Part shown: piece by piece, positions 12,039 to 25,813 of the stretch
Layout of the letters: the number at the start of each line of letters is the position of its first letter
Numbering within the stretch: the first letter of the stretch is position 1
NCBI GenBank assembly: GCA_963693285.1
Contig: OY848927.1
Location: 5,384,643-5,448,642 of the forward strand
Length of the DNA: 64,000 nucleotides
Direction of reading: 5' to 3'
From: Xestospongia muta
Taxonomy: Eukaryota > Porifera > Demospongiae > Haplosclerida > Petrosiidae
Translations under genes and position numbers: made by a program
The notes under the pieces: model-generated
The model's input: only the letters and a program-made list of their open reading frames with translations
Database searches by the model: none
What the model was told of the DNA's origin: nothing

Positions 12039-13206
12039 TTACTTTAATTTTAATGATGACATCATCATGACATCACTTCCAAATAACCCAGGAAACCAAT
12101 ACCATCTTTCATTGTCCTCTGCTTGGTCATCTACCCATGCCATTCCCTCTCTAATTAAATGTTCCTACATGCATTGTGGGTGTGGTCATACAGCCATCAC
12201 ACAAATTACACTTACCAAAACATTTTTAACTCTAATTTCAGTCCATCCAAGATCACTAACTAATGATGACACAGAAACATATGCAGTAGCCTATTGATTG
12301 TGGGTGGAGACAATAATTAATTATATTATCAAGTCCATTAAACCTCAGCTTTCTGTAAGACGGCAGTATGGTCCATATTTAATTCTCCTGGAACGGACTG
12401 GACTAGCCGACGCCCACCTACAGGGACAACCGTAAATCCACCTCCTAAAACTCTGAGTTTTTTAATTGCACGTGCTAAATCGTCTCTATTAACAGGAAAA
12501 GGGTACATCCTATCTTAATGAAATATCAATGAGGAACTTACTCGCTCACATCCTGACGTGTTTTACCACTAGACGCCAATACACGTTTTCTAAGTTCTTC
12601 AAATGTCATCAGACCTTGAGATAAGAGTTGAACATGGAGACAAGGAGTTCAATAAAACCCTAACCTCCATTTCTTTCTCTGGTTGCTAAGCATATTTCGA
12701 TGATTTGAATACCTAACTATAGTAATAAGAGTAAGTACCTTTAATTAAAACTTAATTATAAACACCTCATAGTAAAAGTCACCCACTCCTAATGTTTGAG
12801 CCCAAAATCCTTTACTAGCTGTAAAGGAATCACATTATATTCACATGACGGTCACATGACTTACATGCCAGAGGATCTACACCAATACGAGCACACATTT
12901 GTTGAAAGTGGTTTCTAAATTCAGGATTTTTACGAATCTCATTTTTGTGTTTTGTTGCAAACTCCTCCAAGTGTTTCTTAAATGTTTCCAATTGGCTGGC
13001 TATCTAGATAACGAAATAAATAATTAAATAGTGTCGGTGGAGTAGCAACAACATTACATGAGTGATTTGCAAATCAGCTATTTCAGTTTTCTTGGCAGCG
13101 AATTTTTCCTAACAAATTAGTACATAGAAAGTATTTACTTTTATAGACACACCTTGTCTATCTTTCCTTTATTAATAGCTCCAATTCCTCTTTTCCTAGC
13201 AGCCAT
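12039..13206 (-). CDS. SNF8: ESCRT-II subunit SNF8/VPS22
   Basis: Subunit of ESCRT-II, which sorts ubiquitinated cargo at multivesicular endosomes. Starts MAARKRGIGAINKGKIDK at 13206. Later exons correspond in order to the coiled-coil (LETFKKHLEEFATKHKN-type, KNPEFRNHFQQMC-type) and to DPLA, KGFWAQTLGVGDFYYE and NRDDLARAIKKLRVLGGG, then GRRLVQSVPGELNMDHTAVL in the first winged helix. At first sight the frame stops just after LQKAE. However, GAG|GT is a donor, and two more exons (about 12220-12294 and 12039-12174) restore the second winged helix: ATAYVSVSSLVSDLGWTEIR, then EHLIREGMAWVDDQ and RWYWFPGLF. The protein is therefore full length. Stop at 12039-12041. Divergent from myosin X. Confidence 0.9.
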
Positions 13207-13434
13207 ATTGTGTGTAGCAGAAAGAAACCCAGCCCAGTAATCTAATTAGATATTCATCTCATTAATATTCATTAGTTGTTAATTGGTGAACGACCATCCT
13301 TCTTGCTGGAGGCATATCACACAATTACAGTGCGAACTGAACACAATCTGTAAACTGCCTTTCAGATTTGTGGAATCCATGGCATCATAGACAAAACAGG
13401 CACAAGATAGAAGAAGATATTTCTATTACTGAAC
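13207..13434. promoter_or_regulatory. Bidirectional intergenic promoter region, SNF8 / myosin X
   Basis: 228 bases between the SNF8 start and the most upstream plausible myosin X ATG (13435). No CACGTG in this one. Inferred from layout only. Confidence 0.35.
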
Positions 13435-16400
13435 ATGGCTACTGCAGTCTGGCAAACTGTGAGTTCAATAATAGTAGCACAGTTACCTTCCTCCCTCAAT
13501 ATTATATACGTGACGTAAAGACTGACTACTAACTATATATTATTACTTTATCGTTCAGTATAATACTTTAAACATTTTGCATATAGTATTGTTTCATTAA
13601 TTCACACTGGAAGGATCGTTTTCAATTTCAATGTTTAAGTTGTGTTCTATCATATACAGATAATCATATCACATTATAACAGATTACACTCTATAGAAAA
13701 CAGTATATATATCGTGTTGATTTTTGTCTCTAAATAAATGCAAGTATTTCAATGGTTTCAGTGGCTATTCATCAGTAATAGACCACAATAATTCAATGTA
13801 GATAGGTCCCAAGGATTAAGATTTAGTGTTCACAATATAATACCAATTTCCCATTTAAATATAGGACTATTTTGTTGATAATCAGTGTAAATATAGTTCA
13901 GTTTTACACGTGGTGACGTGCAATATGATCTAATTAGTAGCTATTGCTATAAATGGTAAATATATCTACATGTACAAGACATGTATTGAGTATTCATACG
14001 TCTAATTAACCTTTTATGTCAATTTTAAAAGGTGATATTATAATTGAATTAAGACACTCAACCTGTATAAATTACACATGTTCCATATCAACATACATTA
14101 TATTAGACAATATTAGTTACATGACATATCAATTTATATAGTTAGTTATGCGTAGTATAATTGATACCTCCACAGATGGTTAATGAAGTGGTAAGTGAAA
14201 ATACTAGTTTGTAACAGATCTGAGACAACTTGTTATCTGTTTGTAATCCTAATATAAATATTTAATTTATTATTACTATATACAATGATATGTGGGCTAT
14301 GAAATATTGTAGTAGCTAAATTTATAATGCTATGATTTAAATGTTGATGTTGTTTAATATAATAAATATTTACTGTTTATTTGTTGTTGTTGTTAATGAT
14401 TTAATATTTTGTGTTCTGTTAATATTTGGCCTCACCATTAATATATTATATTAAAATATTTTATAATAGATATTTACGTAGTATGTAATTGTTAGTAACT
14501 ATAGAAATATGTATGATGTTGAGTCTCTGAGGACAAAGGACTTCCTTTTAAATTAGAGCTGCTCAAGAGAAATCAATCATATCATATCTTATCATTTTGA
14601 TGTTGTTATTTTTATATCAACTTTAGGGTAATCACGTATGGATTGTTATTAACAAACAGTGGGCTCCTGCTACCATAAGTAATGTCACAGCAAATGAGGT
14701 CACTTTTGTGAGCAAATATGGAGAGGTAAATTGGATACAACTATATTTATAATTCTCCTCATTCTCTCTCTCTCCCTCACACACACAGCAATGCACCCTC
14801 CCACGTGCCTCACTCTCTCATGATAATGTCACTCCAATGCATGAAACTAGCATAGAGAGTGTTGAGGACATGGCATCTCTTGGTGATCTTCACGAGGCCT
14901 CCATTTTATACAACATTTATCAGAGATATCAGAGAGATGTCATTTATGTAAGCATCGTAACCAATAGTAACCCTGTCAATTATTAACCCCTTCATACACA
15001 GACCTACATTGGCTCTATATTGTCAGCTGTCAATCCGTATAAATTAATTGATGGTATATATGGTATTGATACAATGGAAAGATACATGAAGAGACAGCTA
15101 GGGGATCTCCCTCCTCACATTTATGCTATTGCTAACGAAGTATATGAGTCGATGTGGCGGAAAAAAGAAAACCAGTGTGTATTGATCAGGTAAGTAACAA
15201 ATAGAAATTGGAGATGTTGCTATTTGGTATCCTGGTAGTGGTGAAAGTGGTGCTGGAAAGACGGAATCAACCAAGTTTATTTTGGGCTATTTATCGGCTA
15301 TGAGTCAACAGGCATGTCCATCAGCAGCTGGTAAATATGCTGTAGAGGAGGCTATATTGCAGAGCAGGTATGTTCTGATAAGTTATTTTATGTTAGTGAT
15401 TTCAATATCGTTCACTTTCAGTCCCATTCTTGAAGCATTTGGCAATGCTAAGACTGTTTATAATAACAACAGCAGTCGATTTGGGAAATTTATACTGTTG
15501 AGTTTTGCTGCAGAGGGGAACATTATTGGTGGACAAATAACTGATTGTATCCTTTTTGATATAAGTTGAATGTGATCACATGTTTATCATGTGAGTGTCA
15601 TGTGATTATATCCTTAACTTTGTGTGATCAGATCTCTTGGAAAAGAATCGTGTTGTCCGTCAGAATCCTATGGAAAGAAATTTTCATGTTTTTTACGCAC
15701 TATTAGCTGGAGCTTCTGATACAGACAAAGGTATGGATGGATGGATGGATGGATGGATGAATGGATGGATGAACAAACAGATCACTATCTCCTTGTTTTT
15801 TTAGAGAAATATCATTTATTAAGTCCCGAGGCATATCATTATCTTAATCAGAGTGGGTGTGTCAGTGACCCTACCATTAATGATCAAAGTGATTTTGCAC
15901 GAATGAAGGTACATGTGTTCATAATAATTGTACATACTTACAACATCATTGTGTCTGTGATACTTTAGGAAGCATTTGATATTATGAAAGTGCCATTGGA
16001 ATTGTTTCAAGACATGCTCTCTGTTTTAGCGGGAATCTTAAAAATTGGTAACATTTCTTTTGCTACAGCAGGTGGTGCACAAGTATCAGACAAGTCAAGT
16101 AAAAGAAACCTATTGTCCGATCTGTACTTTCTTTTTCTCCTCTAGTTCTTGAATCAGCTGCTTCACTTCTTGGTCTTGATGCTTATCGTCTTGGAGACGC
16201 TTTGACGCAAAAGTTCATGAAACTAAGAGGGGAGGAGATAACCACACCCCTTACATTAGAACAGGTAAAGGCTGAAGTACTAAGATAAGATATTTTATTG
16301 AAGTTATAGGCTGTTGACTCTCGGGATTCCTTGTCTATGTCTCTATATGCAAACACATTCCGATGGATTCTGGAAAAGATCAATGTTCGTATTCGTGGAA

Positions 16401-19400
16401 AGAAACCTTTTGCTACTGTTGGAGTTTTGGATATCTTTGGATTTGAAAATTTTCAGGTTAGTTATTAAAGTAACTAGCTAGTAATAAAGTTATTAAGTAA
16501 TTAATGACTAGTTATTAAGTAGTATTTATGTTATATATAGATAAATCGATTTGAACAGTTCAATATCAACTTTGCCAATGAGAAACTTCAAGAGTATTTC
16601 AACAAACATATTTTTTCACTGGAACAGCATGAATATAGCAAGTAAGACCAGGTCATTTAATTGCACATCTGATCTTTGACTTCTGACCTTTAGAGAAGGA
16701 ATTGACTGGGCAGATATAGATTGGGTTGATAATGCCGAATGTCTGAATCTCATTGAAAGAGTAATAATGAATAAATAATTGATGTTAATGTCTCTTGTTG
16801 CCATAGAAACTAGGTATCTTGGATCTGTTGAATGAAGAGAGTCGATTTCCCAAAGGAACTGATAAGAGTTTATTGGAAAAGCTACACAATGGACATAAGG
16901 TGATCACATGAAAATCACATGACAAGTTTTTGAATCACATGACCTACAGGACAATGCCTTTTACATCAAACCTAAAGTTAACAACCTCAAGTTTGGTATC
17001 CGTCATTATGCTGGAGAAGTTTTTTATGATGTTGAAGGCCTATTAGAAAAGAACAGAGACAGTTTCCGTGACGACATGCTTAAAGTTCTCAAGGATACAA
17101 AGTATATACTTACTAAGAATATACTAATAATATACTAATAATTTCCTGACTTTTTCAAGGTCTGACTATGTTTATGATTTGTTTGCTCACATGACACTTG
17201 ATGAGGAGGGTGGAGCATCAGGTGGTCGGGCCTTTAAAATGGATCGTCGTGCTGGGGCAAAGAAGAAAGCTACTGTCAGCTCTCAATTTAAGGTTTGCAT
17301 GATTGAATAAACTTAGTAAATTTCAGGATATTTTCTGGTACTTTTCAGACATCTCTCCATTCTCTCATGACTGAACTGGGTCAGGCCAATCCTTATTTTG
17401 TCCGCTGTATAAAACCTAATGGAGACAAGACAGCTGATAACTTCGTACCTCAAATGGTTCTCAATCAACTGAAGTACTCTGGTATGATGGAAACTGTTCG
17501 TATCAGACGTGCTGGATACCCTGTTCGACGAAGTTTTGAAGACTTTTTGTCTCGTTATAATGTACTTGGGCGTAATCTTGGTCTTGATGGTAAAGGAACT
17601 TTAGACTGCTGTGTTGCTATTATGAAACACTACGATGAAAATAGTACACAGAGAGACTGGCAAATGGGCAAGACAAAAGTCAGTATATGGTCTCATGACA
17701 GTCATGTGATAGATTCATGTACTTGCTTCATTGTCATATGACTTGTAGGTATTCTACCGGGAAAATCTAGAGCGCCAGCTAGAAAGAAAACGTGATGAAG
17801 AATTGAGATCTGTTTATGAAATAATCTATTATGTTGTACTTACGTACATTACTAGGTGAGTGAATAAATATGATAGTTGAACGACATTGTAGTGTCTCTT
17901 TAGAAAACGATACCTCAGGACTAAATTACTTATTGTTCAAGTTCAAAAATACTGCAAGGTAGGATAATCATGTGATTCTCACATGGCAATCACATGACTT
18001 TGTGTTAGGGTTTTATTTTTTGGAGAAGATATCGAAAAATGCGTTGGGCTGCTATCATTATCCAAAAAGTAAAATACTGTACTAAGACAGTGAATGGTTG
18101 TTACTTGTGGACTTTTAGTATGAGAGAGCACGTCAAGCAAGAATACTTTATGCTTACCTCTTGGAGCAAAAGAGAATTGAAGAAGAGAGAAGACGTGAGG
18201 AAGAGAGAAGAAGAGAAGAAGAAAGGAAACGGTATGAACATGGATTAGATGACCATCAATTAATGTCTTCTTTTAAAATAGTGAATTGGAACGTCTTGAG
18301 AGAGAGAGGAAAGAGAGAGAAGCTGAGGAGATGAGGCGAAGGGTTAGTTACTAGATTACATCTGTGCACTTTGACCTTCATGCTTGAATACACAGCTTGA
18401 GGAAGAAGAAAGACAACGTAAAGAAGCTGAAGAGGCTCGAAAGAGAAAAGAAGAAGAAGAGAAACAAGCTGCTATTGCTAAAGCTATGGAACTAGTAAGT
18501 GTGTGCCCTGTTATTATAAAGATAATTTTGTTTGTGTTTAGCAACGACTAGAAGATGAGAGAAGATTCCAAGAACAGGAACGAAAGCGTCGGGAAGAAGA
18601 AGAACGTCGATTAGAAGAAGAGGAACGTAAAAAGAGAGAGGAGTTGGAAAAATTACAAGCAGAAGCCGAGAGAGCTGCTCGTGAGATAGAAGATGAAGAG
18701 ATGAGAATGAGACAAGAAGCTGAAGATGCTTATGCTATTATTGGTGATCTGGACTTTGCATTGAAAGCTTTCCAGGTATAATGGATGGATGAATATAAAG
18801 ATAATGGACTCACAAACAATTGAATGGACAGACAGACAATCAGATAGATGAACATCTGCTACTTATTGTTTATGTCAAATCTATTTTTGTTGATTATAGG
18901 GTGCATTAGGATTAGATGAAACTGAAATATACGAAGATGATGATGAATATGAAAGTGGATTTGAAGAAATGAAGAGTGATGAAGAGACAGAACAAGATCC
19001 TCACTCTCGAAAGTTTAAACCAGGAGGCCAATTGATGACGTATATAAATTTCATTTTGCATGTCTAATTTTTGACTGACAACCCGTTCAATTTAGATATG
19101 ATGATGATCAGACTATTGATGGATATCTTTTAATGAAGGGCAACAAACGAGAGGGTTGGAAACGTTATTGGTGCATAATTAAGGACGATCTGTTCATGTT
19201 CTTTAACACTAAACAAGTACTGTAATGTTTCAATTTTTCTTTTTTTAACTATTCACTTAATTAGGATGCAATCAAACAAGGCTGGTTGTTGAAAAAGGGG
19301 AGTGGCACAGGAACACTTGGCAGGTAAGTATCACACACAAATGTAATTGGAATCATTAATCTAGTCTCTCTATTCATCCATCCATTCATCTATATATCCA

Positions 19401-22400
19401 TTCATCCATCCATCCATCCTTTCTTCCTTCATCTATCCCTTACCTGTCCATCTATCTGTCCGTTCATCCATCAATCCAGACGTAACTGGAAGAAACGTTA
19501 CTTTGTTCTACGAGGTAAGACACTGACCTATTATGGTGAAGATGACTTAGAGAGTGCTAAGCCATTGGGAGTAATTGAACTCAGTGATGTCACGTGAGCA
19601 ACAACCAATCATATGACTTCGGTCACATGATATCTATACATACAGTGGGATTATTGAAGAAGGAGGCTCAAGAGAGCATGCATTTGGACTTATCACACAA
19701 GCTAGAACTTATCATTTAACAGCTGACACAGATGCTGACAGACGGTAATTTGTCGTTAATTATAATGAGACACTTTGCAACTTCTTTCATTATAGTGAGT
19801 GGGTAGAGCTTATACGACGAGTACGTGGGATGCCAGAAGCCAAAGTGAAAAGTCTTCTGTCACACGAGATAGATCCTCGTAATGCTGAGGGTACCTTTGA
19901 TGTTGACTCTATTGAATCTGTAACAGCTGGAGATCAAGAAAGAAGGTGTGGTTTTCTCATTTAAACCACACCCACTTCATTCCTTTTCTCTAGACCTAAT
20001 TCATTTGCTGTTGTTACAGTAGGACGTTTGTATAATCTGGTGGCAGAGAGTCCATCTGCCATGCATCAATGGATTGGAGGTCAGTGTACAACTTTCAATG
20101 GAAAAACAAGTACATATAATATTGTTCTGTTAATAGCACTCTCCCCAAAGAAGTATACTGTTGGTGATATAGACATCCTTAGTAGTTGTCAACATAAAGG
20201 TACCTGTTTTATTTATCCATTTGTCTCATTCATTGATCCATTTGTCTTATTCGTTGATCCATTTGTCTCATTCGTTGATCCATTTGTCTCATTCATTGAT
20301 CCATTTATCTCATTTGTTGATCCATTTGTCTCATTCATTGATCCATTTGTCTCATTTGTTGATCCATTTGTCTCATTCGTTGATCCATTTGTCTTATTCG
20401 TTGATCCATTTGTCTCATTCATTAATCTATTTTTAGGATGGTTAGTAAAGGAAGGCAAAATTCGTCGCAAGAGATTCTTTGTTCTTACAGAGAATAATCA
20501 GATACAATATTTTAAAACTGATGATACACGACAACCTGTATCTGGTACTATTTTGCTGAACTGTCTCTGTGCCATTGATCCATATGATGACGATGAAGTC
20601 AAAGAAACTGGTCAGACCTGTTTGTAATTAGTCAAATTTGTTTCTAAAGTTAGTATTTAGGTCACTACACATTCCGGTTACATAGCCGAAAAACGACATA
20701 TTTCCTCTCAGCTAAAACTGCCGATGAAGCAAATGAATGGATTGTTTCATTGCAATATGTAGGTCATGTGTTATTCATGTGATTGTCATATAATATTTAT
20801 TCAATAGGCCATTGACAGCTGCATGCCCATTCAAACTATGACAGAACGTCTGGTATTAGACATTATAGTATGTAAACATATTAATTATTGTACAATTAAT
20901 ATTGCATTTTTCTACCAGAAATCCCGCCAACCAGATTGGGACAATATCTATGGCCGACATAAGATTTTACTACGTACTAATGAACCAATCAAATCACCTC
21001 TATTAGCCCTCCCTTATGGGAAACCCAAACTACCAAGTGAGGACTTATAATTTATTCATTGAATATTGCTATGGTTATGTGACTTATTATAAATTCATTG
21101 ATAATTGCCATGGTTACCACTACACAGAGGAAAAAGACATGGAGTATGGAACACGTCATCAAGAGGCTGTTAAAATATTTAATAATCTACTCTCACAAGA
21201 GACGCTAGCTGACCCAATAAAATTAGTACAAAACATTTTATCAACTTGTTTTAATATAGCTGATCTACAGTCAGAGGTAAGAAAGGAAGACTTTATATGC
21301 TTTATTGATATGTGTGTGTGTGTGTAGGTGTTTTGTCAGCTGATTAAACAGACCTCTGGTCTCAATGAGAAAGAGTATGATACTCCTGGAGTACTTTCTT
21401 GTTGGCAGGTATCACATGACAATCACATTACAATCACATGAAGTATTTGTTCCTAGACTCTAGCTTGTATGTGTTGTACGTTTGTACCAGAGAGAGCTAT
21501 TAAACGATATCTCACGATGCATTTAAAGAAGTGAGTGGGTGTGGTCTAGTATTTGTATAATGACCTTTGACTTCTGTCAATTTGTAGATCAATTGAGAAA
21601 TATCCGGACACAGAGATGGGCAAATTTGCAGAATATTGTAATATGAACTTAGAGAGAACAAGGAAGAGGTCAGATATTCAAAGTTGATACATTTTTTATT
21701 ATGATAATATCTGTTTATTCTTGTTTAGGGACTTTATACCGTCAAGAGATGAAGTCATTGCATGTTTGGTAAGAAACCATGTATTTTTTATACAGCTGTC
21801 CATTTATCCATCATTCATCCATTTATCCATCCATTTATCCATCATTCATCCATTTATCCACCATTCATCCATTTATCCATCCATTCATTTATTTAGCTGT
21901 TTATTTTTAATTACTCAGGGTCGTCGAGATTTGAAGGCTGTTGTATATTGTTATGGGGGTGGAGCTTGTAATATTGAGCTCAACACAGCTACAACAGCTG
22001 GTGATGTAAGTACAATGTATTTTGTAAACAAATAACTTGTTTGTCTGTCTCTGTAGGTGGTACAGAAATTAAGTTTGGGCCTGCAAATTGGAGGTGATAA
22101 TAATCGTTTTGCCCTTTTTGAAGCACAAGACGGTGAATATCGTGTTATTGATGACCGAACTATTCTAGCAGACGTGCTCGCTAAATTTGAAAGGTAGAAA
22201 TTGTGTATCACATGATTTTCACATGACATGTATTGCTTGCTATATAGGCAAATGGAAGAGGACAGAAAGAAACCTCAAGGTGGTATTCCTAAGAAAACAG
22301 TTCTGTTTTTCAAACTGTTCTGCTACATACATCCTGAGAGTATCACATATGACAGTATTGAAGCTAGCTTCATGTTTGAACAGGTGTGTTTGTGAGACTG

Positions 22401-23539
22401 TGTTACACACACCCTAACCAGCTGGCATTACTTTCAGCTTATGCATGTACTCATTGAAATTTCATAGGAAAAAAGAACTGTACAATAATCAATTGTAACA
22501 TGTTTTGTATTTTTTTCTCTATTTTCAGATTGCTGATGATATTGCAATGGGTCGACTACCACTAGCTCATGAAGTCATGTTGAAATTGGGAGCATTGCGT
22601 ATGCAAGTATTACAGGGTGATTTTGAGACCGGTTCATTCCTGTAAGTATAAACATAGATTAAACAGATGGTAAGATAAGCTGTATTTCTCTCCTTCCAGT
22701 AAAGATGTAGACGAAGTATATCCTTTGTCTGTTATTGTGAATCGAGCTAGAAGTCACCAAGATGTATTCGTATCTGGTGATCTCCACGAAACATATTATC
22801 AGGTAATGTTATGACGTGTAGTGGCGTTTTATTACTTTGTATAGAAAACTCTGAGATCCAAGAATGTCGGTACTCTTAGTAAGAAATTCAAAATGCCTGA
22901 GATTGGTGATAAGGAGAAAGCGGAAGCAGCTGTGCAAGTGGAAATGCAAAAGATTCGTATTGAAATGACTGAGTTCTGGAAACGACTAAGAGTACGAAAT
23001 CATATTTTGTTACATGAGTGTCATATGATTATCACATGACAGGGTGTCTCTGCTTCCATAGCACAACAGAAGTATATGGAGATGGTCATGTCAAATCCTG
23101 CTTTTGGCTATACTTTCTTCCAAGTAGAGGTTTGTAATCTTATCACAGTCATACAAATATCACATGACCTCTTATAGTATGGAACGCCAGATCAGCGATT
23201 TCCAAGGGATCTACTTTTCGGTGTTGGAGCTAGAGGCGTGTCCTTTTATCATAAAGGAGAGAGCACTCCTTTGAAGTTTTTCCCATACGAAACGTAATGG
23301 GTGTGGTTATATGTATATTACATTTTTTCAATACTTGTACAGGATTTCTAGTTTTGGTGCTCCAGTTCAAAATATTTACATGTTGGTAGTTGAAGGTCAG
23401 AATCCGATATCCCTTCAGACTAGCAAAGTGAGTTATAGAAGTCATGTGACATTCAAGTTTTTTAAAACATTTTCTTTGTGTCTAGGTGGCTGAGATAGCC
23501 AAGATAATGAAGGCGTATATTTCATACATCAATAATTAG
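13435..23539 (+). CDS. MYO10: Unconventional myosin X (motor, IQ/SAH, PH domains, MyTH4-FERM)
   Basis: Actin-based motor of filopodia that binds PI(3,4,5)P3 through PH domains and cargo through MyTH4-FERM. Motor: P-loop [12 protein letters not shown] (about 15240), switch [11 protein letters not shown], relay [25 protein letters not shown], actin-binding [12 protein letters not shown]-like segments and a highly charged E/R/K single alpha-helix region follow (17750-18780). PH region: PH1 N-half ([18 protein letters not shown]), PH2 ([20 protein letters not shown]), PH1 C-half ([20 protein letters not shown]), then a further PH ([18 protein letters not shown]), the same split order as vertebrate MYO10. 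MyTH4 starts [20 protein letters not shown] runs from [15 protein letters not shown] to [15 protein letters not shown] end. Stop 23537-23539. The start is uncertain: MATAVWQT at 13435 splices in phase to a 15-base exon at 14176 that itself begins ATG. Confidence 0.93.
13459..14175. other. Probable first intron of myosin X
   Basis: About 717 very AT-rich bases between the tiny first exon and the exon at 14176. A CACGTG lies at 13907-13912. If translation instead begins at 14176, this is 5' UTR or promoter. No other gene seen. Confidence 0.4.
15733..15772. repeat. (ATGG)n microsatellite
   Basis: Tandem GGAT tetranucleotides in a myosin X intron. Confidence 0.9.
19362..19478. repeat. Degenerate (CATC) microsatellite
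   Basis: Imperfect CATCCATC/CATTCATC units fill a myosin X intron just before the PH2 exon at about 19479. Confidence 0.85.
20200..20436 (+). repeat. 21-bp minisatellite forming an in-frame open intron
   Basis: About ten copies of a 21-base unit beginning GATCCATTTGTCTCATTC. The intron (GT at 20200, AG at 20435-20436) is 237 bases, divisible by three, with no stop in the myosin frame. Retained, it would encode repeats of the type [14 protein letters not shown] just before the last PH domain. Confidence 0.9.
21798..21897. repeat. Degenerate CATCCATTTATC repeat
   Basis: Imperfect CCATTTATCCATCATTC units in a myosin X intron. Confidence 0.85.
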
Positions 23540-23727
23540 ATACTTGTGTGTGTGTCTCTCTCTAGAAGTGTATGTAAAGAACATATCATCAGGTTTTGTC
23601 AAATGGAGTAATAATTTAATTTAAAATGAATTCAGTCAAAACTATTTAATATTTCTAGCTGTTGTCACTTGTTTTTTTTCATTCAACATTATTAGTTTCT
23701 TTTGTAATTAATAGTAATTTCAATCAA
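23540..23727. other. Convergent 3' intergenic spacer (myosin X / WDR12)
   Basis: 188 bases, AT-rich, between facing stop codons. No gene seen. Confidence 0.5.
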
Positions 23728-25813
23728 TTACTTTTTCAAACTATAAGTTCTCATTGTGTTGTCGGCACCCCCAGTTACTATCACCTGTATGCATATTGTC
23801 ACATGATTATCACATGACCATTGCACCACCTTACCTGAGGCAGAGACCAGTCCAAACATAATACCTTATCTTCATGTGCAGCTATTGTATACAAGGGAAC
23901 TTTAGGGCTATAACTAGAGTAAGGTAGATCTAGAAAAAGTTACATACTTACCTTCTTATGTCCCATAATTTAGCTGTGTTGTCGTAGCAACCAGAGACAA
24001 GTTGATGTTCTGATGTCGGTGACCATCTTGTTCTTTTAACCCAACCATGATGAGAGGTAAGAGTACATGTGACAACAGCTGATGCTAGTATGACAGAAAA
24101 GTCAAAACTTGATTTACTGGTATTTAATACCTGATGTTCTGGTATCCCATATTCTCACATGTCTGTCTGTATGACCAGAGACTAACATATTTCCTTTCTT
24201 ATCAATGTCCAGAAATACCTTAGAGCCATTCTAGAACCAAACAAAATGTCAACACCTTTATACCTTCATTATTTTATCATACCAGTGTGTTCTTATTAAC
24301 ACCCGTGGGTACATCCCATATTCTAATACAATGATCATATCCTGCTGAGAAGAACTCACTCTCATCAGTCCATACAATACATGTAATAGGGTGGGTGTGA
24401 CCTGCAAGAGTTGCTATGGGAACCTGAGGATAATATTTATTTTAATTACATAACAAATAATAGTACATACCCTACTGGTTGGTTTGGGGGCGTGGTTTGA
24501 TAGGGAACAAGATCGTTTAGCTAAGCTCTCTTCTTCTACCTCTTCATTTGATGTCTTGTCATCCAATACTATAGTTATGACATGTACATGTAATTTAGTA
24601 CATGTACATGTGATTACAGTACATGTAATTATACTACATGTACATGTAATCATGGTACATGTAATTATACTACATGTACGTGTAATCATGGTACATGTAA
24701 TTATAGCACATGTATGTGTAATCACGGTACATGTAATTATAGTACATGTACATGTAATTACAGTACATGTAATTATAATACATGTAAATGTAGTTGCATA
24801 AATGTGAATAACAAACATGGCTTGTGCTCTAATGATAGTACAAACAAACTAATGTTACAATATATTACTTGATGACCAAATTTTGATGTGTTTGTCATAA
24901 CCTCCACTACAGAACTAGAGACAAAAGAGACACATATTCATCACATGCATATCACATGTTTAATAAATCCTCTATGGATCACCTTTTCTCCCGTAGGACA
25001 AACAGCAATTGCTTCAACAGATCGACTATGGCCTTTACATATGTGGAGCAAAACTACCTCATCTGTTTCATAGTCTAACTTCCAAATATGGACATGTTGA
25101 TCATGTGATGAACTAAGAAATGTCATTTCTTTGTCATGTGACAAAGACTGTGGTAACCAAGCAACATCAGTGATTTCTCTTTCATGTCCTGGACATTTAA
25201 CAACCAGATCACCAGAGTGTCTCCACAGTCTAACATAGTAGTCATAGCAACCACTAAGAATACTATACAAAAAGAAATGTATTTATGCATGTTGCCATAG
25301 TAACAAATAACTCACTATTGATCATTACAATGGACAGCAGAGACCCAGTCATTATGAGGGAACTCCTGATCTAACGAGGGCGGAGGGTTACGTTCAATAT
25401 ATTCAATCTCTATGACATTTTCCTAATGGACAAGCAGAAGGGATAGAATGGATTTGACATCTGCTTACTGTTGTTAATGATAGATCTTTGATCAAATCAC
25501 CTAACGTTTTACGAAGTAAAGTGCTATTTATTAAGAAATCAAACTCCTTTTTAACATGTGTTTCTTCGTGTTTCACTAATGTAACAAATAGTTTTTAAAA
25601 ACACACAAAGGAGATTACTTCTATCTGTAATCAGCTGACATAAGAGTTGGGTGAGATCATCACGGGTTGCCGAAAGAGGAAGAGAAAAGGATGTGTCTTT
25701 TACAACATTTCTAATGGTAATAACATGATGATATCGTGACGTATGGTTTGCTACCTTTTTTCATTCGTGTAAAATGAAGCTTGTATGAACACTTCCTCAT
25801 TGGATGCAGCCAT
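23728..25813 (-). CDS. WDR12: Ribosome biogenesis WD-repeat protein WDR12
   Basis: Member of the PeBoW (Pes1-Bop1-WDR12) complex, which matures 28S/5.8S rRNA in the nucleolus. It starts MAASNEEVFIQASFYTNEK, the NLE-type ubiquitin-like N-terminus (human RFYTDNKKYAV). Then IEYIERNPPPS and FPHNDWVSAV (human EYVEKYTAPQPEQ, HDDWISSI). WD repeats follow: ILSGCYDYYVRLWR, PGHEREITDVAWLP, FLSSSHDQHVHIWKLD, CKGHSRSVEAIAVCP. An acidic linker has DDKTSNEEVEEESLAKR, then ITCIVW, FFSAGYDHCIRIWDV, MLVSGHTDRHVRIWD, GWVKRTRWSP, HQLVSGCYDNTAKLWD, AAHEDKVLCFDWS and a C-terminus VTGGADNTMRTYSLKK. The stop is at 23728-23730. About twelve exons. Its promoter is shared with LIN9, 111 bases away. Confidence 0.9.
24578..24797. 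repeat. 36-bp tandem repeat rich in the ACATGT palindrome
   Basis: Roughly 5-6 imperfect units beginning GTACATGTAATTAT, fully inside a WDR12 intron. Each unit contains nested palindromes (GTACATGTAC). The apparent ORFs on both strands are products of the repeat, not genes. Confidence 0.85.

Noticed and set aside
12067..12297. 76-codon plus-strand ORF
   Set aside because: Antisense shadow of SNF8 exons.
12330..12400. SNF8 truncated after the first winged helix
   Set aside because: The stop lies in an intron. A donor at GAG|GT and two further exons restore the second winged helix.
20200..20436. CRISPR-like array
   Set aside because: Contiguous 21-base units without unique spacers, inside a eukaryotic intron. 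It is a minisatellite.
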